This document shows positions 1-12,966 of a stretch of 64,000 bases of DNA, one piece after another. The stretch comes from Lobosporangium transversale (Eukaryota; Mortierellomycota; Mortierellomycetes; Mortierellales; Mortierellaceae), in the NCBI RefSeq assembly GCF_002105155.1, contig NW_019028985.1:372001-436000 (forward strand), given 5' to 3'. A program made the translations under genes and the position numbers. Within the stretch, counting starts at the first letter, position 1; each line of letters opens with the position of its first letter. A model generated the notes under the pieces. The model saw only the letters and a list, made by a program, of their open reading frames with translations. It did no database searches and was not told the DNA's origin.

Positions 1-456
1 ACTGTCGAAAGCTTGCTAGGTTAGGGTATTCTGGTTGTTGGTCAATAGTAGGCCATCGCTCCTCTGGAGCAATAAATAGATATAATAACAATAATAGCAA
101 TAATATATATCAGTAATTGTTGTTTTTTTTTCTCACTCTTGTTTTACAAAAAAAGAAAAAAAAAGGCCTTACTTGTTGGGTTGCCAAGAATATCAAAAAT
201 CTTTTGTAGTTGATTTTTTTGAAAGGGTACTGTTTTCTTGTTCTCTACTTTAGCCTCTTCACCCTTAAAAATGGGACGAAGGGTGATTAGCTCTGCAAAT
301 ATACAACCGATCGCCCAGATATCAATCGCCTTAGTGTAGTGTCGCGACCCTAACAACAATTCAGGTGCACGATACCAGATCGTGACCACAACTTTATCGC
401 CATGGAACAGTGGCTGTAGAGGTTTATAAAACAGGCGTGCTAGACCCAGATCGCCT

Positions 457-517
<61 letters not shown>

Positions 518-1234
518 ATATCATAGAGGATTTAAATTAACGAGTTTCATAGCAATATCTTCCCCCTCTCCCTTTCATTCTTTCATAGGATGGAGAGGAA
601 TGGTGAGTGTATATTAACATACCAACTTTGACAACTCCGTTAGCAGTGACGAGGATGTTGGCGGGTTTGAGATCACGATGCATAACCCAATTGGCGTGAA
701 GATATGCGACTCCGTTCAATAATTGCCACAAAAATGACTTGATTGTGTACTCTGACATGTACTTTCGCTCTGGGTGGCTGTGAAATCCGATGATTTGCTA
801 CGGATGCGATAGAATACATAATGTCAATATGGCAATATATATATATTCAACACTTTGATAGAAAGAAATGTAAAACCTACAAGTAGATCATGTTCAGCAT
901 ATTCAAACACCATATGAATCGACTTGTCCTCAAGAAGTACTTCCTGTAATCCTACAATGTTTTCATGATGTAACTCACGACACAACTATGAAAAATAATG
1001 TAAAAAAAATAATAATAATAATAATAATAATAATCTCAGGTTACGCATGAAAGATAATAAACAGAAAAAGATCCATCGGGGAATCTGCCCAATTTCCGTG
1101 TACGATCCTTACAGCGATCTCTCTGCAGGCTGATTGTGAAATTCCAATGTATGTCGCTGCCTCTCCCTCCTTGTCTGGTTTGAACTTTTTAATTGCATAT
1201 TCTTTGCCATCATCCCTGCCATTTGTGCCATATC

Positions 1235-1272
<38 letters not shown>

Positions 1273-1579
1273 ACAACAGCAATGATAAAAGTTAGAGAAA
1301 TGCTTACAATGTGTTAAAAAGGCTTCCATGTCAATTTACAGATAGATAGAGGGAAAGGACGGAAGAGTCATTGGACTGTCTGGCTCTTGGGTTTGTCTGC
1401 CTGCTCTGCCCCGTCTGCCCTTACTTGTTTTTAGATTTGGCTTTATAGACGCGACCATATGTTCCTGAACTGATAAAGCCAAGGATGTCGTATTTAGAGG
1501 CAATCTTTTGCCGACATGAGTCCCTCTTACTCTTGTACTCTGTCATGGACATGGTGGGTAACTCGTTAGGATTCTCCAT
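1..1579 (-). CDS. SSN3: Cyclin-dependent kinase 8 (Mediator kinase), 3' part outside the window
   Basis: Serine/threonine kinase of the Mediator CDK8 module, which with cyclin C phosphorylates RNA polymerase II and transcription factors in the nucleus. Exons by splice signals: 1425..1579, 1113..1215, 881..985, 623..797, 173..454 and <1..63, all in phase. The start is the first ATG, giving [10 protein letters not shown]. Visible motifs are the Gly loop (SSGTYGRV), the CDK8-type C-helix SACREIA in place of [24 protein letters not shown] and APELLLG. The SACRE helix and the segment after DLG are typical of CDK8 rather than CDK1 or CDK7. The C-terminal lobe is cut by the window start. Intron 4 holds a back-to-back T33/A25 run. 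Family identity is firm; exon ends are read by eye. Confidence 0.93.
459..516. repeat. T33/A25 back-to-back homopolymer inside a CDK8 intron
   Basis: About 33 T followed directly by about 25 A forms a perfect hairpin-capable palindrome. It lies in intron 4 of the CDK8 gene, four bases from the 3' splice site. Exact run lengths may be affected by sequencing error. Confidence 0.9.
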
Positions 1580-2456
1580 GGTCTTTCAAGAATGAGTACT
1601 TTTTTTTAATATATTATTATTATTTTCCCTTTCTGTCGGTGATGGTAACAAAGTTTTTTGATGAAACAAAAGTGGTTGATGATAAAGATGGCCTTACTTC
1701 CTTGTGAATGTTGGCGTAGCACTTGGGAAGTTATGTGACCGTAAACAAATATACTATACTCAGCTCATTCAATTGAGCATTTATCAATTTTAACCTTCGT
1801 CCCGCCTCGCTGTTTTAAAAAATATAAAAGATTGCTGCTACGTGCTGATATTGTTTCATCCAAAAGGGAATATCTGTCAATGAAGCGAGCACGAAAGGTT
1901 TACTCCGAGCAACTATGAGCGTAAAACTTCCTTCACCGTCTTCGCTCTGCAATGATAGAGAGCCCCTCAGTCCCTCATCCAGTAGTTAAAGACAGTACAC
2001 CATAATTTGATGTCATTTTCATCACGTCGTTTTTTTGCGATTACAAGATCTCATGTCTGACATTGCGAACATAATATGTCTCTACGAGGCAGTAACGTGT
2101 ACGAAAAAAAGTGCACCATGAAAATCTAACGAGCAACATTTTTTTCCTAATTTTTGTCTGGTTTTCTGACAACCATCGGAATTCGCGTGTATTATTTTTT
2201 TTTAAGCAGTTCAACGTTAAAATAATATTGCATATTGCAAACACAGAAAAAAAAAAAAAAAAAAAAAAAGTTTAGAATAATTATATTTTTCGTTAGCCAT
2301 CTTATGGCATTCTATCATGGAACAGGCGAGAGTGTTGTATATGGCGCGCGATAGGGTGATTGGTGAAGTAGTGAAAGAGTGATGCTGCTGTCGACAAGTG
2401 TAACATTTTGGATCGGAAGAAAACTATGAAGTATAAAAGTCTAAGGGTGAGAGATT
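1580..2456. other. Intergenic: CDK8 upstream region / RIP1 downstream region
   Basis: About 880 bases between two minus-strand genes. It should hold the CDK8 promoter and the RIP1 3' UTR. I see an A-run near 2247-2270 and AT-rich sequence, but no credible coding exon or RNA gene. Confidence 0.6.
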
Positions 2457-3770
2457 CTATCCAATGACGAGCTTATTGCCTTCCTCAAAGGAGTGGACAG
2501 GGATTTCCAAGTTGAGTGGTGCAGGCCCTTTGCGAATACGACCGGAGATATCGTAGTGAGATCCGTGGCAGGGGCAGTACCAGCCACCATAGTCACCAGC
2601 CTCACCAATTGGGACACATCCCAAATGGGTGCAGACACCTTTGCAAATGTAAAATAAAGAGTTAGTATTCATGATATAGCATAAATCCACATTCATTGAA
2701 AGCAATAATAGATATCATGACACATACCCAGCATGACCAACCACTCGGGTTTCGAAGCACGTTCGGCATCGGTCTGTGGGTCGCGAAGATCCTTAATGTT
2801 GACAGAGTTAGCTTCCTCAATCTCATCAGCAGTACGATGTCTGATGAAGACGGGCTTGCCACGCCACTTAATAGTAACATTGCGACCCTCAGGAATGGTG
2901 CTCAAATCAACCTCAACCTTAGCCAGAGCCAGAACATCAGCAGAAGCAGACATGTTGGCCAAAAAGTCTGCCACGGTAGTTTTGGCTCCTAGAAAGGACA
3001 AGGCTCCAGTGGTCCCGACCATGAAGTAAGAGAAAGCACGGTTGGAGGCATCACCTGATCCGCTCTTGTACTTGTCAAAACTTGGGATCTGAGTGGTATC
3101 ACGAGCGGAGCTGTGGTTAAAGCGAACCTGAGCAACAAGTCCAGCAGGAGCTGTTTTATTTATGAATATGCAAGCAAAAAGTTCCAAGAGAAGAGTTAGA
3201 CTTCACCTCCAAAATAAATGATGGTATTTCCCTGTTATACATATACTGCGATCTATTGACAACTGAATATCGAATCACTCCAGTACAACTCCTCCACGAG
3301 TACTATAAGGGTCGAAGCGCGTACTTCCTATCAATGGCATAGCTGTCCAATGTTGAAAAGTAGACGTTTCCAATTAACAAAATTGTTCCTTTCGCCCACG
3401 CTCCAAATGTGTGCTACGACAGTCCTGATGATCCATTCCCCTGTCTTTGGAAATGACTCTCAAGAATATGAATCATTTTGTGGAGTAGAGAAATAAAAGA
3501 GAGAAAATTTAGTTTGCTCTCCGAATGATTGCTGTATAACCCTTAGCAAGTTTGGCGATGCATGCCTCCATGCATCATCATAACAGGAAATAAAAATATC
3601 GGTCGAATTTCCGAAGGTGACTTTCCGAAAGACAAAAAAAAATCAATAGATGAATAAGAAAAATACTGTAGGTTGAACGATAGAGACATACCGAGGACGT
3701 TGCGAGCAGCAGCGACACGAGCTGAACGATTGATGCTGGCGGAAGCTAGTCTAGCGGCAAGAGTGGCCAT
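2457..3770 (-). CDS. RIP1: Rieske iron-sulfur subunit of the cytochrome bc1 complex
   Basis: Catalytic [2Fe-2S] subunit of respiratory complex III in the mitochondrial inner membrane; it passes electrons from ubiquinol to cytochrome c1. Exons 3692..3770, 2728..3150 and 2457..2638 sum to 684 nt, a 227-aa protein. The N-terminus ([24 protein letters not shown]) is an Arg/Ser/Ala-rich mitochondrial presequence with no acidic residue. The hydrophobic tether is around [18 protein letters not shown]. The cluster ligands are visible as CTHLGC and CPCHGSHYD, with the conserved [10 protein letters not shown] near the C-terminus. Length is normal for the family. Intron 1 (3151-3691) is long for this window at 541 nt. 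It lies in tandem with CDK8, with no obvious functional link. Confidence 0.96.
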
Positions 3771-4722
3771 TACGATTGTGGAAAATGGGATGGAGAGTAG
3801 AAGAATGTCTTTTTTCGAGTTTGTTTTGTGCGGAGAAATTCCCTTTCGATCCTCCGAGTCATGTGACACGGCTCCGCGCCACAGTGCATTTTTGCACTAG
3901 TGTGCTTACCTTTAAAGCGGTTCCACGAGGTGAGAGCATTACTGTGTGCAGGGGCAGACAAAATCTTCAGAGGAAAAAAAAAATGCTCGAGTGCTTCGCT
4001 GGTATTCTAATGGTGGCTAGAGTACATGTTTGGTGCAGCCAATATCAGTTTATCGGGATGCGGGATAAAGTCACGCTTTGATTCTTTATTGAGTGATATT
4101 TGGAGTGAGCATGATATTGCCCAAGCCTTATTTATGGAATGTTAAAGAAAGATGTTTGCTAGTCAGCATGCCTGCTCGATAACACTCGTAAACTATGTAA
4201 AAACAAACTAATGAATGCGGGAATACGATCACATCAATCAAAGGTTTTTGATCAAGAACCCAACCAAAAAAAAAAAAAGCCGTAGTGTCATGCTACACCA
4301 TTGAATCCATATGCCTGATTGCCCTGCTACACTACTACCGCCCATGCATCAGATGTATTAGACCGGCTCGTCGCCGCAAGAGAGGAGCAGTGTTAGAGCT
4401 TATGAGCCCTCTGGACGTGCCTGAACAAAGGATATAAAGTCTAGATTCGTTCATTCCATCGCCTATTTCGCCACCAAGGCTTATGAATGACAGATAATCA
4501 AATCGGAGTATAATTGAATTTTATTTTTTTTTCCGGATTGAACACTAGACGTAAGAACTATCAAAGGACACAAACAAACTGATGGTTTCTCAATGCAACT
4601 CTGCACTGTTGTTCTTGTGAATAAATTTCAAGAGTGGTGTAACAAAATGAAATTGCTAATGAGATAGAGTTGATGGAACAACGTCCCGGGAGGAAGGGGG
4701 AACGAAGAGAGTGTGTGTGAAT
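3771..4722. other. Intergenic: RIP1 upstream / histone H4 downstream
   Basis: About 950 bases between two minus-strand genes. Short open frames here have no homology that I recognise and are judged noise. There is an A-run near 4265-4277. No RNA gene was recognised. Confidence 0.55.
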
Positions 4723-5367
<645 letters not shown>

Positions 5368-5992
5368 ATGGCCAAGCATGTCCAGGTGTTGGCACCTGAC
5401 GGTCAGGACTATCTGATCGAGATTGCCAAGCACTTTGACAGAGTTTCTGCAGCACAGCACTATAATTCGTCAGGTATGTCCTTTACAACAGGACTACTCC
5501 TTGGACAACTGAGCGTTGTCCTGCTTGTCATTGTTTGTTTCAAATATCTTTTACTGGAAGATGTCCGATATGGGCGCAAGGTACAATTGATATTCAATGC
5601 AAAAACAAAATCATAAGAAAATATATTTGTATACAGCCAAATTCAAACCTCTTTTTATTTTCATTATCATTATTATTTAGCCTCGCTCATTCTCGAACAG
5701 AGGTGTGTCTATCCCAGCACCGCCAACAAAGCCATCACTGCCGTCGACTACAACAATCTTAAATAAAACTCTTTATGATATTTATGATCACCCTCCTGAA
5801 TCATTGGACTGGATGAGCGTTTTACTAGCACAGGCGATTGCTCAATACAGAGATGACTCTAAAGTCAACAACAGACTGATCAAAGCGCTAGCAGAAGCCT
5901 TGAATGGGGGAGTTCGACCAGACTGGGTGGTAAGGCAACACTTTTTTATCCCGTTACTATGTGTTCTTTGTGCCTTTGTGAACCTCATTGAC

Positions 5993-6025
<33 letters not shown>

Positions 6026-6790
6026 CGTACAAAAAAACAAATTAGGGGCACATTCGCGTGACAGAGTTAAACCTGGGCGAAGACTTTCCTGTCTTGAGCA
6101 GGGCCAGAATTCGACCAGCAGATCAACCAGCGGGCAGTGTGGTATAGTAGAGTTTCGAAGAGATGATAGCAAAGTCTGAATGTTTTTTTCTTTTACTTGT
6201 TTCTCTTTGATTCCTCAACCATCATCTGACTAAATTGAAGCACTCCTCATGAACATTTCGAATAGAGAGCAGAAATTGACATTGATTTTAATGACCAGAT
6301 TATGCTGGGTATTGAAACATCTGTGTTGATCAATTGGCCTCGGCCGAGGATAGCAGCCTTGCCAGTATCGCTTGTTCTCTCGGTTGTAAAATTCCAAGCA
6401 ACGGTAAGGCAACTTAATTTTATTATAAGACTATCCAATGAATTATAAAAAATAAAAAAAAATAAAAATAAAAATATCCAATTAATCTTAATGCCCACTG
6501 TTTTTCAACCGCAGATAACAATGCAGTTTAACACTATTGATGGACAGCAGCATATTTCAATATCGACCCTGCCAGATTTTGATCTAGAGTTTGGCGTACA
6601 GTCCCTGTTAGGCGCAAGGACAAAACTAGAGGATGTACCCAAAGTAACAGATCTAATTACATCTAAATTGCGGGGATTCTTCATTGACAAGTGCGTGTAT
6701 CCTAATGGTCGTGCCATTGCGATGCCTACGTTTTGGGCGAAGCGTGATATTTATGCAAAAACTCATAGTAGTAGCAGTTCGAAAAAGTAG
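5368..6790 (+). CDS. MMM1: ERMES tether subunit Mmm1 (SMP domain)
   Basis: ER-anchored subunit of the ER-mitochondria encounter structure; its SMP domain binds and transfers phospholipids together with Mdm12. Exons 5368..5580, 5681..5929, 6046..6141, 6266..6403 and 6515..6790 are all in phase and give 323 aa. A short lumenal N-terminus is followed by one membrane segment at about residues 42-63, preceded by the family signature FTTGLLLGQLSVVLL. The SMP domain starts near ESLDWMSVLLAQ (about residue 112) and includes VTELNLGEDFP, INWPRPRIAALPVSL and GFFIDKCVYPN. Length and order match fungal Mmm1. Intron 2 carries a T-run of about 31 bases just before its acceptor. Confidence 0.95.
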
Positions 6791-6956
6791 CAGCAGTCAC
6801 ACATACAAAGATTAAATAGCATGTCCTGTAAAATATATAATCAAACCAACATTCACGTTCACATTGGCAGGCTCAAAACAAAGAGAATGTACGATATGAA
6901 ATCTGGATTGTAAACTATGATATATCAAATGGTTACAGAAAAAATGTCTATTAACC

Positions 6957-9811
6957 TTAAAAGGTGCCGGACATCAGCGGCATAGCTGCAAAGATAGGAG
7001 TGTCTTTGGTAGACGCAGGCTGATGCTGTGGTGATAGGTAACGATGCGAAGATTGTTGTTCATTGTCTTGGAATATCTGAGTTGCTCCTGAGTGTCCAGG
7101 GACCATATTAGTGGGAGTATTATGAAGATTCTTGATCTCCTCCTCAGACACCTGGATAATCTCCTCAACACCAGCGTTGATCACATCAACTAGCTTAAAA
7201 ATAGCTTCGCACACCGCCTGCTCAAAGGCTTTTCGAAGCTGGCGTACAACAATCCCATGTGCTAATGTATGAAGGAGAGGGTTCTTTGTCTCATGGATCT
7301 GACTGTGAAGTTGATGCAGATGAACATTACACTCTCTGACTCTCATGAGCTGGTAGCGCTCCCTTTCGTTCTCTCTGTCAGAGCCTGGTGCAGGAGTGAA
7401 GATATATTCAGGCATTACTAAGGGCTGTTGCACAGCCACAGGGCTAGCTCTATCCCCAGTGCTCTGTGCACGTTGCTGACGAGCCCATGCGACATGATCG
7501 TTTGAAAGGCCCCAGTTTATCCCTACTCGATCTGGCTGACTAAAGGCCCTATATGAGCTCCTGGCAATTGTACGCAATCGGCCACAGGATACCTGGTTTG
7601 GATACAGAATATCCTTGATGGTTTGAGTAACGGTCTTAGCATCGTTTGCGACGCCTTGTACAGCCTCACCCCTGGTTTGTGTATCTGTCCTAGCTGTTGC
7701 TCGTCCAGTTTCAAATGTCCTAAGGACAGGTTCCGAAGACCCTCTACCGAGCTGGGCGTTAAGCGCTCGTTGGTCAGCAGTACTAACGCTAATCATTGTT
7801 CTTTGGCTGGATGTGATGCCGCTGCTAATGGTGGACGCATTGTTAGTGCCTTTGCTTGTAGTGGGATACGCAGAAGTGGCCATTCGTTGGATCTCTGGGA
7901 GGGCCAATGTGAATTTGAGGTCAATATCGAGGCTGTCTGGAGGGATTATAAAGCTGATCTCACCAACATCGGCAAGGCGTTTATGGAATGAAGTCTTCGT
8001 GATGCTGTAGTATGCAACTCGATTTGTTTCAACTTCAAGACCAGAGCTAGCATTAAATAAAAAGAAACAATAAACTTAAATTGTATTAGTCTACATCATC
8101 TAACCATCCTTGATTGTGGAGACATTCGCTCAGTTAAGCAAGAGAGACTTGCATTCTTAAATTCCATTGATGATATAGGTTGTTTTTTCTCCTGTCAAAC
8201 TCCATAGATGAGCCAAGATGAATGTTGCTTGGCATCAAGTGTGGGAATTGGATTACCATCCCGTCAAGGTAGACTTCAGAGCCATCACAGCACCAAAGCA
8301 GGCTAGGAAGTGGAATAGAAGCAATATCCTTGCCTATCATCCGTATCAGGCGCTCAATCTCGCTCATTACATCCCATCCTCCCAGGCTCACTCCAATGTT
8401 TCCGCCAGAATCAATACCAGAACTACGAACCGCTTTTCTGATCGCTGTGGCTATGGTACGTTTGATCGCAAGACTTGTATCAGTGGCGCCTCCACTCTCC
8501 CAAAACTGATGAACCATGCTCACCAGATTACGAATGAGGCGCTGGGAGGGGCCATGGTATCGAGCCATACGAAGCCTGACCCGTAGGTTATCAATGACAA
8601 TTCTACCTTCAGTGGGCCAGTCAGGTGCATCTACAAAAGCCTTATTTCTCAAAGAGAGCATCATGAACTTGTATAACCTTTTAGCCACGGAGATGAGGCC
8701 CTCGTCGCGTTTACTTGCATCGACCAGGTTTCGGTACTCAATCGACAAAATATCGTGACAAGGAATAACTCTTTTAACGATCTCTGGAAGATCAGGGTTC
8801 CCAGACTCCTGATCTGTATCATTCATCGACCTCTTTTCACTCCATTCTAATACAGCTGTGAGGAAACGTCTCAGGCTAGTTTGGGCAAGCGGCTGCTGGA
8901 ACAATTCTCTGAAAAGGTCACGTAGTTTTTCCATAACGTAGTTCATTTCCTCTTCACCGAGCGAACGTGGATGGACTCCATACCAAGAGTCGTCAGTGAT
9001 GGATACAGCAGCTTCCAGTAGATGTGCAATGATGCAGATCCGAAACCGCAGCATGGGATCGGTTAAGAAAGTAAGCATGAGTGATAGATCCGTTGGGCTG
9101 CTTCGCACTTGTCTGATTATCTGTTGGAGTTCGGTTTGATGCGGGAAGGCGACACGTATCATACGCGCTGTAAATTGGTATTAAAAAAAAAAAAAAAAAA
9201 AAAAAAAAGACTATGAGGGTATGATGCTTGCACGAATGATAGCCCAGCGAAAAGTGGACTGATGGTTCAATATTTCCATCATCCTCAAGTGATAGCAGCG
9301 GAGAATGAACACTTTTTTTGCACATCCTCTAATAAAATAAACTCCTCAATTGAAACAATTATATATATCTCTTACTGAAAGCTATATCATCCCGTTCCTC
9401 TTTGGTCATCTCATGCTGAGCCTTGCTGAGACTATTGCCCTTGCATGTGTAGAGCGCATGAGTAAGGCGATCGAGATAATGCTTTTGATATAAGTGGATA
9501 TAAATTGCTCGGAGCGCGTAGTTCAGTCCCTCTGAATTGTTGTTTGAGAACTCTAGTATTGGCCTCAAAGGCGGATACGGAGTTGTTAAATATGGCCTAT
9601 CAATACATTTGACAAATGCAACCTGCATCAAGGACTGATACACATCACGTCCGACGGTTGTCGGTGCTCCAATAATATATTAATATCAATAGTAGAGGAA
9701 AAAAGAAATATCTAACGCTTACCTTGATTGATCCTGTCTCTTCTGACCGTGTACCTCCCCTTGCTGCAGCTTGCGGTCAACAGGAATCCAATTGGACTGA
9801 GGATGCTCCAT
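6957..9811 (-). CDS. HAM1-like domain protein (DUF5923 + HAM1-like C-terminal lipid-binding-type domain)
   Basis: Large fungal protein of the HAM1-like family. Exons 9723..9811, 9376..9596, 8153..9167 and 6957..8046 sum to 2415 nt (804 aa) with a closed frame. The helical N-terminal half (from SRPYLTTPYPPLRPILEF) resembles the DUF5923 region. The C-terminal half has the family pattern VETNRVAYYSITKTSFHKRLADVGE and, later, MRVRECNVHLHQLHSQIHETKN followed by LAHGIVVRQLRKAFEQAV, like the BPI/LBP-type HAM1-like domain. The intron between exons 3 and 4 fits only a GC-AG intron (donor GCAAGT at 8152), because that alone restores frame. An internal Ser/Thr/Gln-rich insert spans about residues 500-640. 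Family call is by pattern memory; the cellular role, perhaps lipid binding, is not established. The first exon is the least certain. Confidence 0.72.
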
Positions 9812-10216
9812 GGGTTAGAGTTACCGAGAAGAATTTCTCTAGTCGATGATGGTGAAAATGGGATATAGGTGTAGATAGTGAGTTTGACAACGAAAAAAGC
9901 TTGGTTTCATGGGAGAAAGCTGTTTACAGCTGAATACAAAGGGCTGAGTCGACTGCAAAAGGTAAGAAGAAAGAACATCACAGGCATAAATACGAATGTG
10001 TGCTTCTAATAAAAAAAAATCCGTAGGCCACGCGTCAGGTTTGGTGCATAGATTTTAATTGGATCGATTGTTAAGGGGCAAGATATGTTGTCTCAGACTC
10101 TTAGACCCTCAGCTATTGACCCCTCTTTTGCCTTGTTCCTTCAATTCAAACTCTCCTCTCTCTTTCTCTCAGCATTATCCCCATATTCCCAACACATTAA
10201 CACCGCATAGACATTC
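9812..10216. promoter_or_regulatory. Divergent promoter region, HAM1-like gene / UPF0652 gene
   Basis: About 405 bp between opposite start codons. The right half is pyrimidine-rich (CCTCTCTCTTTCTCTCAG just before the UPF0652 start), as is usual upstream of starts in this window. No specific element was identified. Confidence 0.4.
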
Positions 10217-12817
10217 ATGGGCAACGAGACAGATCGAAAGCATCGTCTTGAGGAGATCCTCCAACGTGAGGACAACCTCGACAGCCATGACAACTTGCCA
10301 GAAATCGATGCGATCGCAGCAGAAAAGGAGATGATAGATGAGGACTTGGCTGCAGCTCAGGCTACTGCCGAGGGCTTCTGTGTCGAATGCAAGGATCAAG
10401 AGTCATTTTACTCATGCGAACAATGCGCAGAGGAATTTTGTGAGGTCTGCTATGGTAAGCATTTGTGCGACTGATTAGCTCCATGCCACTTTTTAAACCA
10501 TTCGAAAATTATTTTCTGAGCATCTCGGATCTCATTTAGTTAACAATGCAACATACAACCGTGCGTTCACAACGATTTTTTAAAAAAATTACACAGCTAT
10601 GCTTCACCGTACGGGGAACCGTGTTCGCCATATCAAGAAAGAGATCTTTAAACCCGACAACAAGGCCGCTGCTACACCTGCCACTTCAATCAATGGCATG
10701 TCAACCTCAAATTCAAAGGGTAGTTCTTTGAGTGACGAGACCTTGCTGGAGTTACCAGAATCTAAGGTTATTGTGTCAAGCGGATCCTCCACATTCGGTG
10801 ACTGGATTATTGAACGTTCCAAATATATCCCCATGCGTCTTGATTTGACAGAACGAAAGCTTTTGCGCTTGTAAGTGCGGTACAATTCCGTAGTTAATTC
10901 GATCACTTTGGATATTTTTATTATTTTCCGTCGCGGAACATTCTTCCCATGTTGCATCTGTGTTCCTCCTGTGAATTTTGGTTCCATCCCATTTAATTTC
11001 ATCTTTCGTATCTGCTTGATCCAAAACTAATCAAATTGTAATGAAACTTTAGACTTGAGGCTGCCCTGAATGTGAGCGAATATACAGACAAAGTCGACAT
11101 CCTTTCTTATACAAGTAAAGCTAAGCGTATCATTCATCAGATCAAGGACTTGTGTGCTATCATCTCTGGACTTGTCGGTGAGTAAGAGAGGAGATATGTC
11201 AAGGAGGACTAACCTTATTCATGGATGGATCTCGGGATGCTGTATAAATACTATTATTAACATCAAGTAACATGCACTCTATTCCTGGACTGTACTTCAT
11301 GAATATACTAGTCGCTAACGACTACCGCAGAGGACAGGAACTGTTTGCAGATAAGAGCTTTGAAGAGAATGAAGAATTCTTTCAAGTCATTTTCGAAATT
11401 GGCCGTCGTCATAAAATCATGAACCCAGAAAAGATGCGTAACGCTTACGGAAAGCTTATGTATTTATTGATGGACTCGACTATGGATGAGATTGAATCCA
11501 CTCTTGGCTTCAGCTGTGTGATTCCCATCAAGACTGTTTACTCTTATCTAAAGCAGAGAGATGGATTAGACTTGTTGAAGAATGACCTTGTTGCAGATGC
11601 CACTAAGGAAATTATTGCTGACGGTAAGTCGCGTCAGCAGATCCAACTGGAAATCAGGAAGAAGGAGCGGGCTATTGAGGCGCTCAGCAGGAAGTATGCA
11701 AATGAGAACCTAACTCCCGACGAGATTAAAGTCTGTTTATACTCCATTGGCGATAATCACAGCTTCTTGAGGACCAACCGGTAAATTTACTATATTAGCA
11801 AAGGAATTTTTTTTTTTTATGATTTGCTTCTCTAGTCACTAACTTCATCTCACGTCTAAATTATCTGATAGCGATCCTTGTGATAAGATGTTGAAATATT
11901 TGACTCAATTTTTCCAGCCAACCTCGATTGAGGATGGTTTCTCGCTTGCTATCCAATCAGGCCGTCAAGGTGCTCGATTGACCCATAACCATGAGACACA
12001 GTATTGGTACATTAATCAAACACTCAATTTATGGCGAGAGATTGCTCATGAAATGTTCTATCTTTGGATGTTATCTGATAAAGACATGCTGGAAAATGAC
12101 TACCGTCTTCGCGACACTGGTCAGGGACTGCAGAGACTTCAAAGCTGCCCATCAGTTTCCAAAGCAATGCATACTATCCTGCATAAGGCGCAACAGAAGA
12201 CAGGTTACTGGGTTGGCAGTTCTGTAATCCATCTGGGTGATAGTAATGTACCAAACGCGTTCATGTTCATTGACAAGTACAACCAGGTGGCCAGGATATT
12301 GAACCCCATTATCCTTACTTTGGAGAAGATTGATGAGATCGCCAAGGATGAAGGGATTTACACCTATATCCGCGATACCTTTGGAGGCGTGGCACATCTC
12401 CGAAAGACCATCGTCTGCGACTTTTTCCGTCATGCCTTTGATGGCTCAGGCGCAGATAACTTTTTCTCTGCAGGTATCTATTGGAACACATATATTTATT
12501 ATTCCTTTCTTTGTGCGATTATTCCACTCTTTTTTTCTTTTCTTTTGTATACATGTTTACCTTACTTTTTATATTTACACCCTGTAGGATCTTGTATCGA
12601 TGGTAGACTGACATCTGCATGGAATTGGTGTTCACAGATCGAAAAGAAGCCTTTCTTCCCTATTTTTTTGCTTACAGTAAGTGCCTTGTTCCGTAAAACG
12701 AAAGTTTGTAGATAGGAGACATGACATTGCTTTTTAATGCTAACTTCTTTTTGCACATCTAATTCTCGTTGACCCTGATAGGGCTTTACTGGATTCGATG
12801 GAGAAAACTGGTCATAA
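10217..12817 (+). CDS. UPF0652 (DUF2009) protein with N-terminal B-box-like zinc finger
   Basis: Conserved eukaryotic protein of unknown function. Exons 10217..10454, 10597..10870, 11053..11177, 11312..11780, 11872..12473, 12588..12676 and 12782..12817 are in phase and give 610 aa. Residues about 55-91 form a B-box-like zinc site: C55, C58, C67, C70, C75, C78, H83 and H91. The DUF2009 body follows, with VANDYRRGQELF, FEIGRRHKIMNPEKMR, GARLTHNHETQYWYI, REIAHEMFYLWMLSD and the C-terminal FTGFDGENW, which is typical of the family. It is transcribed away from the HAM1-like gene and converges on the coiled-coil gene, whose stop is about 150 bp away. The family assignment is strong; function is unknown. 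Confidence 0.88.
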
Positions 12818-12966
12818 CCATAAACATAAAATGTACACTGCAATACAATAAATTTAAAAATCCTGTGTATTAACATTGTTGGTAAAAAATAAAATAAAAT
12901 AAAATAAAAAGGAAATAGTAGTTTTACATAGTCTAGAATTGCAATGAGTCTAGTTTACATAACAGC

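Noticed and set aside
7623-7991. Plus-strand frame opposite the HAM1-like gene
   Set aside because: It has no homology and lies fully within coding exons on the other strand.
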